Shown here piece by piece: positions 34,607-44,649 of a stretch of DNA of 64,000 nucleotides; position 1 is the stretch's first letter; each line of letters starts with the position of its first letter. The notes beneath the pieces were generated by a model. It ran no database searches. It saw nothing but the letters and a program-made list of their open reading frames with translations, and was not told the origin of the DNA. The translations under genes and the position numbers were made by a program. Source of the stretch: Gnetum montanum (lineage: Eukaryota; Streptophyta; Gnetopsida; Gnetales; Gnetaceae); the NCBI GenBank assembly GCA_015680685.1, contig MNCI01014694.1, forward strand, positions 1,150,112 to 1,214,111, read 5' to 3'.

Positions 34607-34758
34607 NNNNNNNNNNNNNNNNNNNNNNNNNNNNNNNNNNNNNNNNNNNNNNNNNNNNNNNNNNNNNNNNNNNNNNNNNNNNNNNNNNNNNNNNNNNNNN
34701 NNNNNNNNNNNNNNNNNNNNNNNNNNNNNNNNNNNNNNNNNNNNNNNNNNNNNNNNNN
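34607..34758. other. Assembly gap of 152 N
   Basis: Unknown sequence at the presumed 5' end of D ORF3, so its start codon cannot be placed. Confidence 0.99.
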
Positions 34759-37230
34759 AGGCACCCAAGGGGTGAAGGACCATCACAACTAAGGGACAAG
34801 CACCCACGCATGGGAAGTGGACAAGGTGTGCAACAACCAGAGCACGTGAAGGGTTCTCATGCAATTGGCCCCCTCTACGAAGGACCTGATATGGAATCTG
34901 TCCATTAGATTCCCGAAGAGGAGATTCCCAGTGAGCAATCGCAAGGGGATGAGACTTTGGGAATAGCACCACAGCTTGAGGTCACCTTGACCCAGGCCTG
35001 TCTTAATGCTATCAAGCTACATGAAGTACAATGGATGGTCCTCCAAGAGCTAAACTTTGGACCATTCCTTGAGAATGCTTCAGAGGAAGTGAGGCTTCAA
35101 CTACAAAGCTCTTTGATGTGGCCAATCATCACAACCAGTGGTGAATGGTACTTAGGAGAGACTTATCATTTTTGGACAAATCGACAGCTGGGGTCTAGAG
35201 TAAGGATCAAAGGCATTTATGTCTCTTACTCTTCAGAGGCAATAGTGCAGGCTCTAGGGTTGCCCGAGACCAGAGCAGATGTGGTGGAAATTCCAAAACA
35301 AGCTGACCTAGAGGTAAAGGCGGAATGGACCAAATGGTGTTATGGGGTAGAGCATAAGGAATTTGACTCTCTAACCATGGCAGAAAGAGTGTACTCAAAG
35401 ATTGCGTCTTACCACTTGAACCCAACGGTAAGACCCTGCAAAATCACAGCCTTTTCCACTTGTACTTGTGTTGCCTTAAGTGGGAAATTCCCAAGGAGTT
35501 TTCCACAACTGTTGTTCTTAGAGATTAAAAAGAGATTCGATGAAAGCAAACGTGGAAGACAAGCTCTCCCCTTTTCCTGCCTCATCCAAAAGTTGTGCAG
35601 ATAGGTATGGATAGCATGGTACTCTAATGATATAATCCGGCATGCCCCAATTACCTCCTGGCAGGAAATGATGAAGGATAAAACTCCTACCACCACATAG
35701 ACAGAGGAGGAGCAACAACCACCCCCACCACCTACACAAACAACAAGGTTGAGTTCACAAACCATTTCAGATGACATTTGCATGATCCGACAAACGCTCT
35801 TGAGCTAGCAAGAGCAATCTGGCAAGACTGGTGGAGGAGAAGACCGTTCAGTCTATAGCCTTGCAATAAGCCACCTGGAGCAAATGGCTCAATTAGTTAG
35901 CTTACTTGAAAGAGTAGGGCCGATGTTCTCCATAGCTCAAATACTGCTTCTGGAGGTCTTTGATCTTCTAGATAACATTATTGCAACCCAGTCGGAGCTA
36001 CTCTCGGCAAGGGGTAAGAGCCTCATTTTGGAAGGATAACTTGAAGCTGCTCAAGCTGTACAGAAGTAGCCCAATTAAGAACCCAACTTACTAATCCAGC
36101 CATCCTCAACTGTGAAATCATAAGAGATGAAGCTTTTCAACAGCTTTAGACTAAACTTCAAATAGTTGAGGATGAGCGAGAGATGACAATCTTCAATAAG
36201 TCCTTAGCAGACGTTCGAGCATATACTCTAAACAAGGACTTGATGGAGTTTCACCAAGAGAACGTTCGATTGACCATGGAGGTTCATCACTTGTGTAATG
36301 TTGGTGCAAAAAATGAACACATGAAAAATTTTATCCACCAATAGCAGGAAGAACTAGCCAAGGTGAATGTTGACATAAGAAGGTTAGCTGCTAAGAACTG
36401 AAATCTTTCAATGGAGGAGGTTTGGGCATTGTGATAGAAATCTGCAATTGAATCACTGCTTGGAAGAATGAGGTCCTAAAATTTGAAAACATCAAAAATC
36501 ATTATAGGGACCAAGTGGGATTATAGAAGGAAGTAAATGAAAAGCAGATTCAGGTCGCAAAGGCCAAAATGAACCAAGTGCTCCAACAGCTCCAAGAAGG
36601 AGGAGACGTATGGCAACCTATCTTTGATGGGTTGAATGACTACAATCAAGCTAAAATTTTCCTTAAAGAGCTTTAGATTGAAGAGATGATAGAATATATG
36701 AAGCTTGCAAACCTTCTCTATGCAAACCTAGCTATGCTCACAGCCAGGAGACCACGGTCAGAGTTGGAAAAGAAAGTGGCCGCCTCGTATTCTCTATGTG
36801 AGGGAGAGTTCCAGGTGCATAAAGAAACAACAAATGTAGAACTTGAGGTTCTCCATAAGCAATTTGAAAGACAACGTACAGTTGTGAAGAACCTAGGCCA
36901 TCGAATGAATGACTACCAGCAGTTGTAGGAATTAATCCGAGTGTTCGACATCGAATGAAAGTAGTTCGCAGCTTGGTTTTTCAACCTAAAAGAACTCTTC
37001 CTGGTGCTTCCATGCCCTTGGGAGGTTCCAGCTTTAGCACACATTGGTGAAGCTACCTGGACAATGAATGATCCTAGAAGCAAAGAAGAAAAAAATGAGG
37101 GCTCTCTTGGAGGCTTTTCGGTTGCCTCTAGAACTTGCTGTTGTTGCAGGACAGCCATCATTCATGCCACCGCCATTGCATGGGCCAGAAGCTAGTGAAG
37201 GTCCATCGTAACCACTACCCCCAGGGATGG
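34759..37230 (+). pseudogene. D ORF3: plant-transposon domain plus coiled coil
   Basis: The best copy of the third gene. The open stretch 34957-35604 shows VLQELNFGPFLENA, LMWPIITTSGEWYLGETYHF, VRIKGIYVSYSSEAIVQALG, WCYGVEHKEFDSL, YHLNPTVRPCKITAFS and LPFSCLIQKLC, matching the pattern I recall for Pfam's putative plant transposon protein domain. A Pro/Thr/Gln linker follows (35690-35770), then LLEVFDLLDNIIATQSELL (about 35944-36000). After a frameshift near 36070 comes a long helical tract with SMEEVWAL (about 36411), EYMKLANLLYANLAMLTARR (36690-36750) and LPCPWEVPALAHIGEA (about 37007). No signal peptide, transmembrane segment or enzymatic motif is seen. It is probably translated from its own message. 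An env-like or nucleic-acid-associated role is possible but unproven. Confidence 0.75.
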
Positions 37231-37464
37231 TGTGATCTTCTCCAACAATTTTTTGCATCATTCTACATGGTAGAGACTCTAGGACCAACAAGGTGTTCAA
37301 TTTTATCTCTGAACACCACCAATTTTTGTAACTTTTCCTTCTCTGTAACTCGGGCACTTGGTCAAATTGATGTTGTTTCATGTGTATGTCAAGTCATGTG
37401 CATTGTAAATAAAAGCCCACACCTTCCAAATTGTAGAGTAACTCAAGGATGAGTTTTTACTCAG

Positions 37465-37475
37465 TCGTGGAGGTA
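37465..37475 (+). promoter_or_regulatory. D polypurine tract
   Basis: TCGTGGAGGTA lies directly before the 3' LTR, at the place of TTGTGGGGGTA in C. Confidence 0.65.
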
Positions 37476-38350
37476 TGATGAAGTGTCATTAGTCGATGCA
37501 TCAAGTAGGCCGTGTATACGTGGTTGTGTCGACACAACCTTCCATGCGTCGACATGGCCCCATTTACGCAGAGCCTATTTTGGCCTATAAATAAGAGGGC
37601 CTTCCACCTCATTTAAGCATCTTTTAGTCAATTGTAGCAAATCCCTTGCAATTCATTCCTGCAGGAGATAGAATATTTTCCAAGTGCCTGCAGTATGTGT
37701 AAGAAAAGTGTCTGGCTCTTTATTCAAGCGTTGATGTATTTGAGCCCATTAGTGTGACAACAATAAAGACGAACTCTTCAAGCATTCCTTGTAGCATTTG
37801 GACTTAGTCATTTATTGCATTCAATTACTTAATATTTATAGGCTTTGATAATTACTTAACTTTCTCGTATTATTAGTTTAATCGCTACCATTCATTCATA
37901 GCTCATAGAAACCATAACTATGACCATCTCAAACGCAAACCCAACACTTGGCAACCCAGTGACGCTTAATGTCTGGTAGCCCAGTAGTGTTTAGGGGATG
38001 CTCAGAACGTGCCCGGAAGATGGGATCAAATACTTATACTAGGAATAGTTAAGATATAGATTAGGATAATCATAGATTAGATAATATTTCATTCCTTACT
38101 TTTCATATCTTAAATTAGACGCCAAAAGATAAAGTAAAAACTATAAAAATCAGTTGCCTCAATCTCACTTAACCATTTCTATTAGATACTCACAAGTGAG
38201 GTTCAGAAGACAATGACCATTCTAACCCAAGGTTTTATTGGTTAGGGTCTGGTGTATGTTAAGTGGTTATAGTCTATGGAATTCAACCGAGTCGCGTGTG
38301 AATGCTCGTGATTTACATGGTTGGGCGTAGGGGTACCTCGCCGCTCATCA
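37476..38350 (+). repeat. D 3' LTR (875 bp)
   Basis: It pairs with 25705-26579 end to end and has TATAAATA at 37586-37593. Differences cluster upstream of the TATA box; the R/U5 half is much closer. It ends CGCTCATCA followed by the CCTTG target duplication. Confidence 0.92.
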
Positions 38351-38355
38351 CCTTG

Positions 38356-39229
38356 TGACCTGTGTTACCTTTAAAACCCTAACATGACCAGGCTACAAGC
38401 TAACTACAACTTAGAATCTACACAAAAAATGTTAAGATAGTTCCAACATTGTAACAAATACCAAATCTAAATTCAGCCATCATCTAAAGCATTGAATGAA
38501 TCCTTGTATTTTTCTATATCAATATCCATCATATAAGAATACATCAAGTCTCATATATGTAAAATATAATGTAAATATTACATAACATTTGGAAAAAAAA
38601 AATCAATCCATGATATAAAATAACCAAATCTCTACACATTCCAAACTTTTGTATACATGATGATTGTTCTTGCAAAAGTATTCTCTCACAGATCTATAAG
38701 AACTTATCCACAAATCATACATTTTAAGGTATGATTCATGGCTATAAACAATCTTTCAAATGATATACCCCTAAAAAAATTAATGATCATGAAATGAAGG
38801 GATACAAACCTCCAATTAAACACAAACTTTATCCTATCAATCATGATTAGAATCGATAAGAACATAGATGAATAATGATGAACTTAGTGATAAACTTGAT
38901 GTAATATGAGTAATATACAATAAAATATAAGTGACATATATGTGTTTAGAATAAATAAAGAGAAAAAAACAAATAATAGATTTGAAATTGTTATATGGAA
39001 AAGGGTGAGTTTTTCCTTCATAGCAAATGCAAAGTGCATAATTTGATAAAAACTAGAGAGTTTACCTTCTATAGAGGGCCAAGAGCTACAAGGTGCAAGG
39101 CACAAAATTGGGGTTTAAAACTTAATAGATAGAGTTTAGTTTATGAGTGTAAATAGGGTACAACCATGGTATAAATGATCAATTTCGATGTCTTATGGGT
39201 TCACAAATGAATGGAAAATCTGATGTTGT
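38356..39229. other. AT-rich flank, nothing recognised
   Basis: Host-side sequence after element D. I see no gene or repeat with a partner in the window. Confidence 0.35.
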
Positions 39230-40060
39230 TTGGAGCTATTTTGATAATCAAATAGGATTATATTTAGTCACTATCCTACAAGTGACATGATGACATGGAC
39301 AAGTGATGTAGTGATGCTAACACTAGGGTAGGTGATACTAATGTTGCATTAGTATACTTGCATGTCCTACCAATGGTTTAGGTACCATAACTAAGCTAAT
39401 GGAGTGCTGAGGACACCTAAATGGCCATGACGAAAATAGGTAACACAATTGATGTAGATGTTAGTGCTCCGAATCTCTCAAAATTTAAAAAGTTCTTTCA
39501 ATTCTCAAGAAATTTGACCTAAAATTAATTCTAGAACCTACTATTTATAGGGTTAATATTTTCTAGAATGCATAGGATCTAGAACTAGCAACTCAAAGTT
39601 CACTTTTGGAAATTTAAGGTCACATGGTAAAGGTGATGCAGCAACATGGTGACATAGGCAAGTGATATAGATAGGTAATACAATAAAACTAATACTGGGA
39701 TAGGTGATGTTGACACTATGTGAGCATGCTTTCATGTGCTACTAGTGACACAAGTATTGGAACTAAGCTTGTAGACTACAGATAACACTGTAATGGCCAC
39801 GAAGCTTATAGGTAACGTAGTTGATGCATGGGATGGAGCTTTTGTGAGAATTTGAAAAGTGCTTTCAAATCGCAACAGATTGGCCCAAAATTGATGTTAG
39901 AACATAGTATTTATAGGCCTAGGATTGCCTAAATTTCATAGGATCCAAATCTGAAAACTTGAAGTTCACTTTTGAAAAGTTGAGGATGCGTGTTGAAGGT
40001 GACGTGACAATGTGGTACCATGAGTAGATGATATGCTAACATTGATGTTGCATTAGCACT
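39230..40060 (+). repeat. 367-bp tandem repeat, just over two copies
   Basis: AGTTCTTTCA at 39491 pairs with AGTGCTTTCA at 39858, a 367-bp offset. The same offset holds for TACTATTTATAGG/TAGTATTTATAGG and AAGTTCACTTTTG. A partial third copy starts near 39990 (GTTGAAGGTGACGTGACAATG). The copies are diverged. No coding role is seen. Confidence 0.7.
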
Positions 40061-41369
40061 TCAAATTATCAACTTGGGAATCCAATAATCATCATTGACA
40101 CCTGAACTAGTGTCAAACATTACTAAAATGATGTCAAATGGATAGTAGAGCTCACATGGGATCCAAAAATATCATCCAAAGATAAGCTTTTGCATAATGA
40201 TATACATGTGATACTAGCAGGTGATGTTGATGCTGCATTAGTATCATCTAAACATCATGGGGTTAAAACATGTTGCTTTGTGCTAAGATCTCTAAAATCA
40301 TCATAATTGATGCTTATTTCCTTAGGGATGATGCAAACGGATCATGGAAGGCTCAACAATGGTAAAACTAAACTCTAAAGATAAGTTTTTGATGCTAGAA
40401 GTGCATGTAATGCTAATGTTGTAGCAACCTCACCTATCATCACCTAGGTGAAGCTTAACATTTTGGACCTTCAAAAGTTGCTGGCACTACTAAAATTGAT
40501 GCTTGTCCTCTAAGGCATGGTCAATGTCAATTACTAGAAGGCTATAGAAGCCAAAAATCATGTTAGCGATGATGATTTAAAGGGAATTTTGCTGGCCCAA
40601 GGGGATGTGTCAACATCAAAACAATACTTTTCTTGGTTGAGAAACTACTAGAAAAAGTGAATACAATAATGACACATATGAATGTTAAGAGGAAAAATAA
40701 GAAAAAGGTGAAGAAATCCCATTGATTACAAATGAAGTTAACAAAGTTTAAAATAACAAGAGAAAATCAACAACACAAATAGAAATCTAATCCAACCCAA
40801 CTAGCTCATAAACTTGAGCACAAGAAATAATAATAACAAGCCCAAATCTAGCCTTCAAAAAACCTAAATAATCTCAAACATAAATGAGGAAGTAATAGTA
40901 ATGCTAGAGAAGGATTTCACAATGCACAAGTAATAAACTTGACTAAAACTAAAAGAAAAAGAAAACTGTAATATATTTTATTTTTATATAGTGTTTATAT
41001 AATATATAATATATGACCTGCAAGGGTATTTTCATATGTCTAACTACAATTACTTAGCCCAATTAATAGATTTAAGATCCAAGACATATAACCATCATAC
41101 AAGAACTCCAAATCAAATTCTAGGCAAGCCCATAAGAATCTCATCACATATACTTCATATCCATTTGCCGTAAACAAGCCCAAGCATCATCATCCATAGT
41201 CACATAGCTCACATACATAATGGAAAAGTACTATGCACAAATCATAAATACAAACAAGACTACTACTCTTGTCCCAAATCCTCCATCCTCACTACTCACA
41301 ACATTTTCCTAACATAACCCATAAGATTAGTTTGTATAATCCTGTCATGTAATCATAATGGAAATTCCT
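40061..41369. other. Degenerate intergenic DNA
   Basis: A weak GATGTTGATGCTGCATTAG-type wording continues the theme of the preceding repeat to about 40450. An A-rich and then CATA-rich stretch follows. No gene is supported. Confidence 0.3.
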
Positions 41370-41671
41370 AATTACATATCATAATGCATCATAAAACATA
41401 TGTTATCACATGCTAACTAGCCCACATATACCCTCGACCATAACTCACCTATACATAACCAAACATCATAATATATCATGGGGCCCTAGGGAGGTTAAGG
41501 TCCATACGACATTTAGATTAATCCAAACTCTTTACAAACCATTAGTTAGAGGTACCTATTACTATTACATACATTCTAAGAATTTGTTACTATTTTGAGT
41601 TTTGGTTTATAAAAGGGTTATTTTTTAAGAAAAAAGTGACAAAAAAAATAAAATGCCTTTAACATCCATAG
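41370..41671 (+). repeat. Dispersed repeat, left part, interrupted by element E
   Basis: It begins near ATAATGCATCATAAAACATATG and contains TTTAGATTAATCCAAACTC, ATTTTGAGTTTTGG and AAAAGGGTTATTTTTTAAG. The copy at 58285-58807 has the same words in the same order. After element E the same repeat resumes at 50657-50720 (ATTTCAAAGAAGGTGTTACT). The last five bases CATAG (41667-41671) are E's target duplication. Confidence 0.65.
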
Positions 41672-42538
41672 TGATGAGTAGCGAGGTACCCCTATGCCCA
41701 ACCACACAAATCACTAAAGCATTATGCATGATCGGGTCAAGTTCTATAGACCTATAGTTATCTAATGCACTAGCTCTTCTAGGAAGTGAAATGGGCATTG
41801 AGAATGTTCTTTGTCTTCTCAATTACACTTGTGAGGTTCAAAGGTATGGTTTAAGTGTAATTGAGGTATATGATTGCTCTTACTTTATATTTTATAGATT
41901 TGGTCGCCTACAACAAGAATGAAGAGTAGAGTAATTTAAAATCTAATTCATTATTGCCTATTTAGCCTAACACAAGTAATTGCCCCACTTTCCTGGATAC
42001 ATCCTAAACACATATAGTGCCACTAGGCCACCAAATGTTAAGCGTTGCTAGGTTACCAAGTACTATATGAATGCTTGAAGTGGTCATGCTTGTGTTCATT
42101 AACAACTAAAAGTAAATTGCTTAATTCAAATGCATTAAAGTAAAGAGCAAGAAAGTAAAATGCATTGAAGAGAATATTAATCTATTATCAATGTTGCAAG
42201 GATTGTCAAAAGAGTTTATTTTATTCTTGTTACACTACTGTGCTCAAGTACATCAGTGCTCGAACAAAGAACCGTACACACTTAGACTCCTTTTGTGATT
42301 ACTTAGAAAATATTCTAACTTTGACAAAAAGAAATGGTAAGAGCTTCACTACCCTAACTAAGAATGAACAAAAACTAATTATGAATACTAAAGCCTAGGT
42401 GTAGTATTTATAGGCCTAAAGTATACACTCCGACATCACATATGCAGCATGGCATCAAGACCTTGACATTGCGTATCTGATGTTGTGACTCCAACGTCAC
42501 ATACCCAACGTCAAAGAAAACATAAATGTGATTCATCA
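41672..42538 (-). repeat. E 3' LTR (867 bp)
   Basis: Read on the minus strand it starts TGATGAATC at 42538 and ends GCTACTCATCA at 41672. The TATA box TATAAATA is at 42412-42405. U3 carries repeated GACGTTG/GATGTCG/CAACATC words, a motif set different from the other LTRs. Confidence 0.88.
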
Positions 42539-42549
42539 TACCTCCACAA
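42539..42549 (-). promoter_or_regulatory. E polypurine tract
   Basis: On the minus strand TTGTGGAGGTA lies immediately before the LTR start, equivalent to the tracts of C and D. Confidence 0.65.
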
Positions 42550-44640
42550 TTGAATGAAACCTTGTACTTGAGTGTAGAAGAGAAGGAATAAGTTCTTTAC
42601 AACATAATATATTGGGTATGTATGGAATTATTAATTGACATTATGAATTGACTCAGATGAAACATACAAACTCTAAGTGCCAAAGTGTATGGAAGTACAA
42701 TTTTTACAAATTGGGATGTTCATGACAACAGAAGTGAACACCCTAGATAACACTAATATCTAATGCCTCTTGGAAGAAAAATAATGAGAAAGAAAAGAGA
42801 TCCAATGATCACGAATGGTCCTCATTATGTGGTACTGCTGCATCCTTGGTGAAGATAGTCTTGCTTCCAGTCCATGCTTCCCATTGCACTCACAATAGAA
42901 TCACGAATCAGCATGCACTATGTAACACATAGTGGTGAAATGCCTTGTCTCATCGATGGTTACACTTGGCTAAGTTGTGATTGTGGTAGATTGGTTTCTT
43001 TAGTGGTGTTAGCAGGAAGGCTGAAAAAATGGGTAAAATAGATAAGCAGTCCATTAAATCAAAAAAATGTTTAACACAAGGAAATATTTGAAGAGGGTAT
43101 AATAATTCACAATAATAAAAAGAAGAATTCACTGAAAAATACTGTGAAGATGTGCATAATTGGATGTCATTGATGGGGTAAACAAAAAGAATTTGATTAT
43201 AAAAGTGTCTAAGGGTAAGGAACTTAACTAACCCAACCAAAAGATATGCAAGTGGATCCTTCCCAAAGCAAGCACAGACCTTTTATGCCCTTGAACAACT
43301 TCAAACCAAAGAGTCTATGGACCCCATGGATGATTAATGGTTATAGGAGGTTAAGTACAAAAATTTAGAAGAAACTAAACTAAGAATTTCGAGACATCAA
43401 ACAAGGACATCGAACCAAAACATGAAATCAATAGTGAGGTGAGACATGGAAAGCATAGATGGATGAGAGAGAGAGTGGAATGGAGTTCCTAATTACGGTC
43501 ACATGAAGTACCTTTTGGATTTTGTGGTTAAATGACTTGATAGAATCCATCCTTAGTCTAGATCAAAACCAACCATGTTCAATCACTTTGCATCAACATT
43601 CTAAGACTAATCAATGCCATGAGACATAAGAGTGCTCCCACAAAACAACCACCATTTTAAATTAGAGAAGAAGTAGGAAGTGAGGAAGGGCCTTATTTAG
43701 AGGATACTAGTCCCATAACCAATTCTTATAGGCCATTTATTCTATCTAAGGGGTGTGCTTTGCATTCCTTTGTGTTTTTTTTTTTTGAAATGGGAATCAC
43801 AACATGCAAGGATGTATGAATTTATGTTATCCAAGGGGTGTGCTTTGAATTCTCATCATTTTTTTCTTTTTTTATGAGAACCACACCATGNAAAAAATGA
43901 ATTGTACATTTTCAAAAAAGAATCATAGAGTTTGCGTATGGGTGGATGTTATGGACTCATTGCCTATTGCATGAAAAAAGAAACCATGTCCTAATTATCC
44001 ATAACAAGATTCAAAGCTAGAAACTAGACACCAACAATCAAATAACAAAAATAATGCATACCACCATCAAGTAATGCATTACCAATGTACCTAGCACTTA
44101 TAAACAACAAGTTAGAAAATCACACCAAATAAAAGAAAGTGTAAAACATTCAAGAAATATCAAATGTACTAATGATGGTGTAAAACAAAAATTAGAAAAG
44201 ATTAATAACATAAAAACAAAAAGATGTAAAATAAAGAATGTGTAAAAAAAAAAGTTGTAAAACAAAAAATGTATAAAATAAAAAATTTTGAAAAACTAAG
44301 GAGCCACTTTGTATGGTTAGTAGGAGTGGTGAACTCCCCCATGACTAAGTTGAAAGGAAGAGATCCAAAATATGAAGCATGGTTGTCCATCTAATGAGGT
44401 TCTTGTTGTGTTGGTTGGTGTATACTTATGGAAAGGTTTAATTTGTTGGATGTTGACTAGTTTTTTTTTTTTTTTTTGGGCTCTTAGGTTTATAGATCAT
44501 CATGGCCCCAGAAGGAAAAGTCTCATAAATAATGTAAGGTTCTTCCCACAATGTTTGAAACTTAGTTTGTTGAGGTATGTGTGTGGGGTTCTAGTAAAGA
44601 ACCTTATCTCCTGGTTGAAATTTGACTTTTCTAATTTATA
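42550..44640 (-). other. E post-integrase spacer and ORF3 deletion scar
   Basis: Read on the minus strand: poly-T/A tract (about 44300-44200), CATCCACCCAT block, two copies of the CAAAGCACACCCCTT module (about 43850 and 43755), then GGATCCACTTGCATATCTTT (about 43256-43237). A GGAAGCAAGACTATCTTCACC word (about 42870) equals the ORF3 leader in C, but it is followed after about 150 bp by a TCATGAACATCCCAATTTGT word (about 42725) that equals sequence beyond the ORF3 stop. The roughly 2.8 kb between these points in C is missing. Confidence 0.65.
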
Positions 44641-44649
44641 GGTTATGAT

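Larger units (their letters stand above)
25705..38350 (+). mobile_element. D: full-length Ty3-gypsy retrotransposon, 12.6 kb
   Basis: Complete structure: target duplication CCTTG (25700-25704), 5' LTR, tRNA-Asp-type primer site, gag, protease, RT-RNase H-integrase, spacer, internal promoter-like block, ORF3, polypurine tract, 3' LTR, target duplication CCTTG (38351-38355). Both LTRs are 875 bp but visibly diverged, mainly by transitions and mostly in U3, so the insertion is old. Primer site and domain order place it with Athila/Tat elements of the Ty3-gypsy group, which are known for a third gene after integrase. Many stop codons make it non-autonomous now. Confidence 0.92.

Noticed and set aside
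35409-35783. Minus-strand ORF with Gly and Cys runs
   Set aside because: It is the shadow of ORF3 coding sequence and its Pro/Thr linker.
41372-41671. Dispersed repeat as another LTR of the superfamily
   Set aside because: It lacks the TGATGA/TCATCA termini, the shared R/U5 words and a TATA box.
43860-43920. Overlap artefact at the N at 43891, as at 4014
   Set aside because: The sequences on the two sides of the N are not duplicates.
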